Source of the DNA: an uncultured Colwellia sp.
Lineage (GTDB): Bacteria > Pseudomonadota > Gammaproteobacteria > Enterobacterales > Alteromonadaceae
Direction: 5' to 3'
Assembly: GCA_913061475.1 (NCBI GenBank)
Contig: CAJXUN010000036.1
Span: 1-44,251 of the forward strand
Length of the DNA stretch: 44,251 nt
Shown here: one piece after another, positions 43,857-44,251 of the stretch
Position numbering within the stretch: position 1 is the first letter of the stretch
Layout of the letters: the number at the start of each line of letters is the position of its first letter
Position numbers and translations under genes: made by a program
Notes under the pieces: generated by a model
What the model was told of the DNA's origin: nothing
Seen by the model: only the letters and a program-made list of their open reading frames with translations
Databases searched by the model: none

Positions 43857-44162
43857 ATGAAGATGGTTTATACCAATGAAAATTTATTTTTAGTTAATAA
43901 TGCAAAAAATATTATTGCAGCGGCTGGCATTAACACTTTTCTCAAAAATGAATTTGCTCAAGGTGCTGTAGGTGAAGTATCCGCATTTGATTGCTGGCCT
44001 GAAATATGGGTAATTGAAGATAGTGATTACGATAAGGCATTAAATGCCATCACCATGGCGCAAAAGTCAGTGAGTATGGATGATTGGATTTGTAATCAAT
44101 GCCTTGAAAAAAATGATGCGTCATTTGAAATATGCTGGCAATGTAGTCATGAACAAGCATAA
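43857..44162 (+). CDS. DUF2007 plus RanBP2-type zinc finger protein
   Basis: A 101-residue protein. Residues about 1-75 match DUF2007, the putative signal-transducing fold (KMVYTNENLFLVNNAKNIIA, WPEIWVIEDSDYDKAL). The C-terminus is a zinc ribbon with the RanBP2 pattern W-x-C-x2-C-x3-N-x6-C-x2-C (DDWICNQC ... ICWQCS). Such proteins are thought to bind a partner or ligand; nothing more is known. I use ATG 43857 with GGGAA upstream; a TTG at 43839 is in frame but unlikely. It is the last gene before the repeat that ends the window. Confidence 0.85.
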   Translation: MKMVYTNENLFLVNNAKNIIAAAGINTFLKNEFAQGAVGEVSAFDCWPEIWVIEDSDYDKALNAITMAQKSVSMDDWICNQCLEKNDASFEICWQCSHEQA

Positions 44163-44189
44163 TATAAGTTGTACTTTCCATCGTGACAT

Positions 44190-44226
44190 TAGGGTTTGTT
44201 GATCTTTCGCGGTTAAATTTTGTTCG
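44190..44226 (+). repeat. Dispersed repeat end, right copy
   Basis: The plus strand begins TAGGGTTTGTTGATC and matches the left copy (16-52) at 36 of 37 bases in inverted orientation. The sequence continues to the right edge, which shares AAACGCTTT with the left end on the opposite strand. Confidence 0.75.
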
Positions 44227-44251
44227 GCTTTTTAAAGATAGTAAAGCGTTT

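Overview
The window reads as chromosomal DNA of a marine gammaproteobacterium of the Alteromonadales, most like Colwellia or Thalassotalea. This is a guess from AT-rich base composition, short gene gaps, and close matches to enterobacterial and marine families (EfpL/YeiP, YajD, YedI, YiaA, short HPF, QEGLA-motif protein). I see no rRNA, tRNA, CRISPR array, intact insertion sequence or prophage. The two ends carry the same 37-base sequence in opposite orientation (16-52 and 44190-44226, 36 of 37 bases alike). The piece is therefore probably a contig cut at two copies of one dispersed repeat, with mini-copies of its end at 42139-42188 and 4758-4796.

Layout. 143-5371: an M14-type peptidase, the EF-P paralogue EfpL, a stand-alone EAL protein, gamma-glutamyltransferase and a Nudix hydrolase. 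5637-8587: a 49-residue small protein, an Old Yellow Enzyme divergent from a TetR regulator with three operator-like palindromes between them, and a DUF417 membrane protein. 8889-13381: a GH13 lipoprotein and a GH31 enzyme in a translationally coupled pair for alpha-glucan breakdown. 13697-15874: a QEGLA-motif putative metallopeptidase and a STAS-like protein. 16117-22480: divalent metal efflux (CzcI-like, CzcB-like, CzcA-like and a CDF transporter) without an outer-membrane channel gene. 22586-28489: an AGCS amino-acid symporter, then a nitrate/nitrite-sensing-type chemoreceptor co-transcribed with a Cache-EAL c-di-GMP phosphodiesterase behind a perfect FNR box. 28676-33895: Mpo1-like, YajD, YedI, HPF, DUF6172, a secreted protein and a DEAD-box helicase. 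34396-36059: YiaA and two small exported proteins with cassette-like surroundings. 36218-39037: an acyl-CoA hydrolase/transferase fused to a GNAT acetyltransferase, in an operon with a histone-deacetylase-family enzyme. 39357-44162: a small membrane protein, two unrecognised proteins, an alpha/beta hydrolase and a DUF2007/zinc-finger protein.

Themes. Two units handle c-di-GMP turnover, one linked to chemotaxis and probably to low oxygen. One unit handles zinc/cobalt/cadmium-type stress. One pairs a putative protein acetyltransferase with a putative deacetylase, and one is a redox/electrophile-response pair (OYE plus TetR). Best second looks: the FNR-type promoter of the chemoreceptor, the three TetR operators that also correct the OYE start, the acetylation writer/eraser operon, and the dispersed repeat that bounds the window. 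I did not find a clearly novel multi-gene system.
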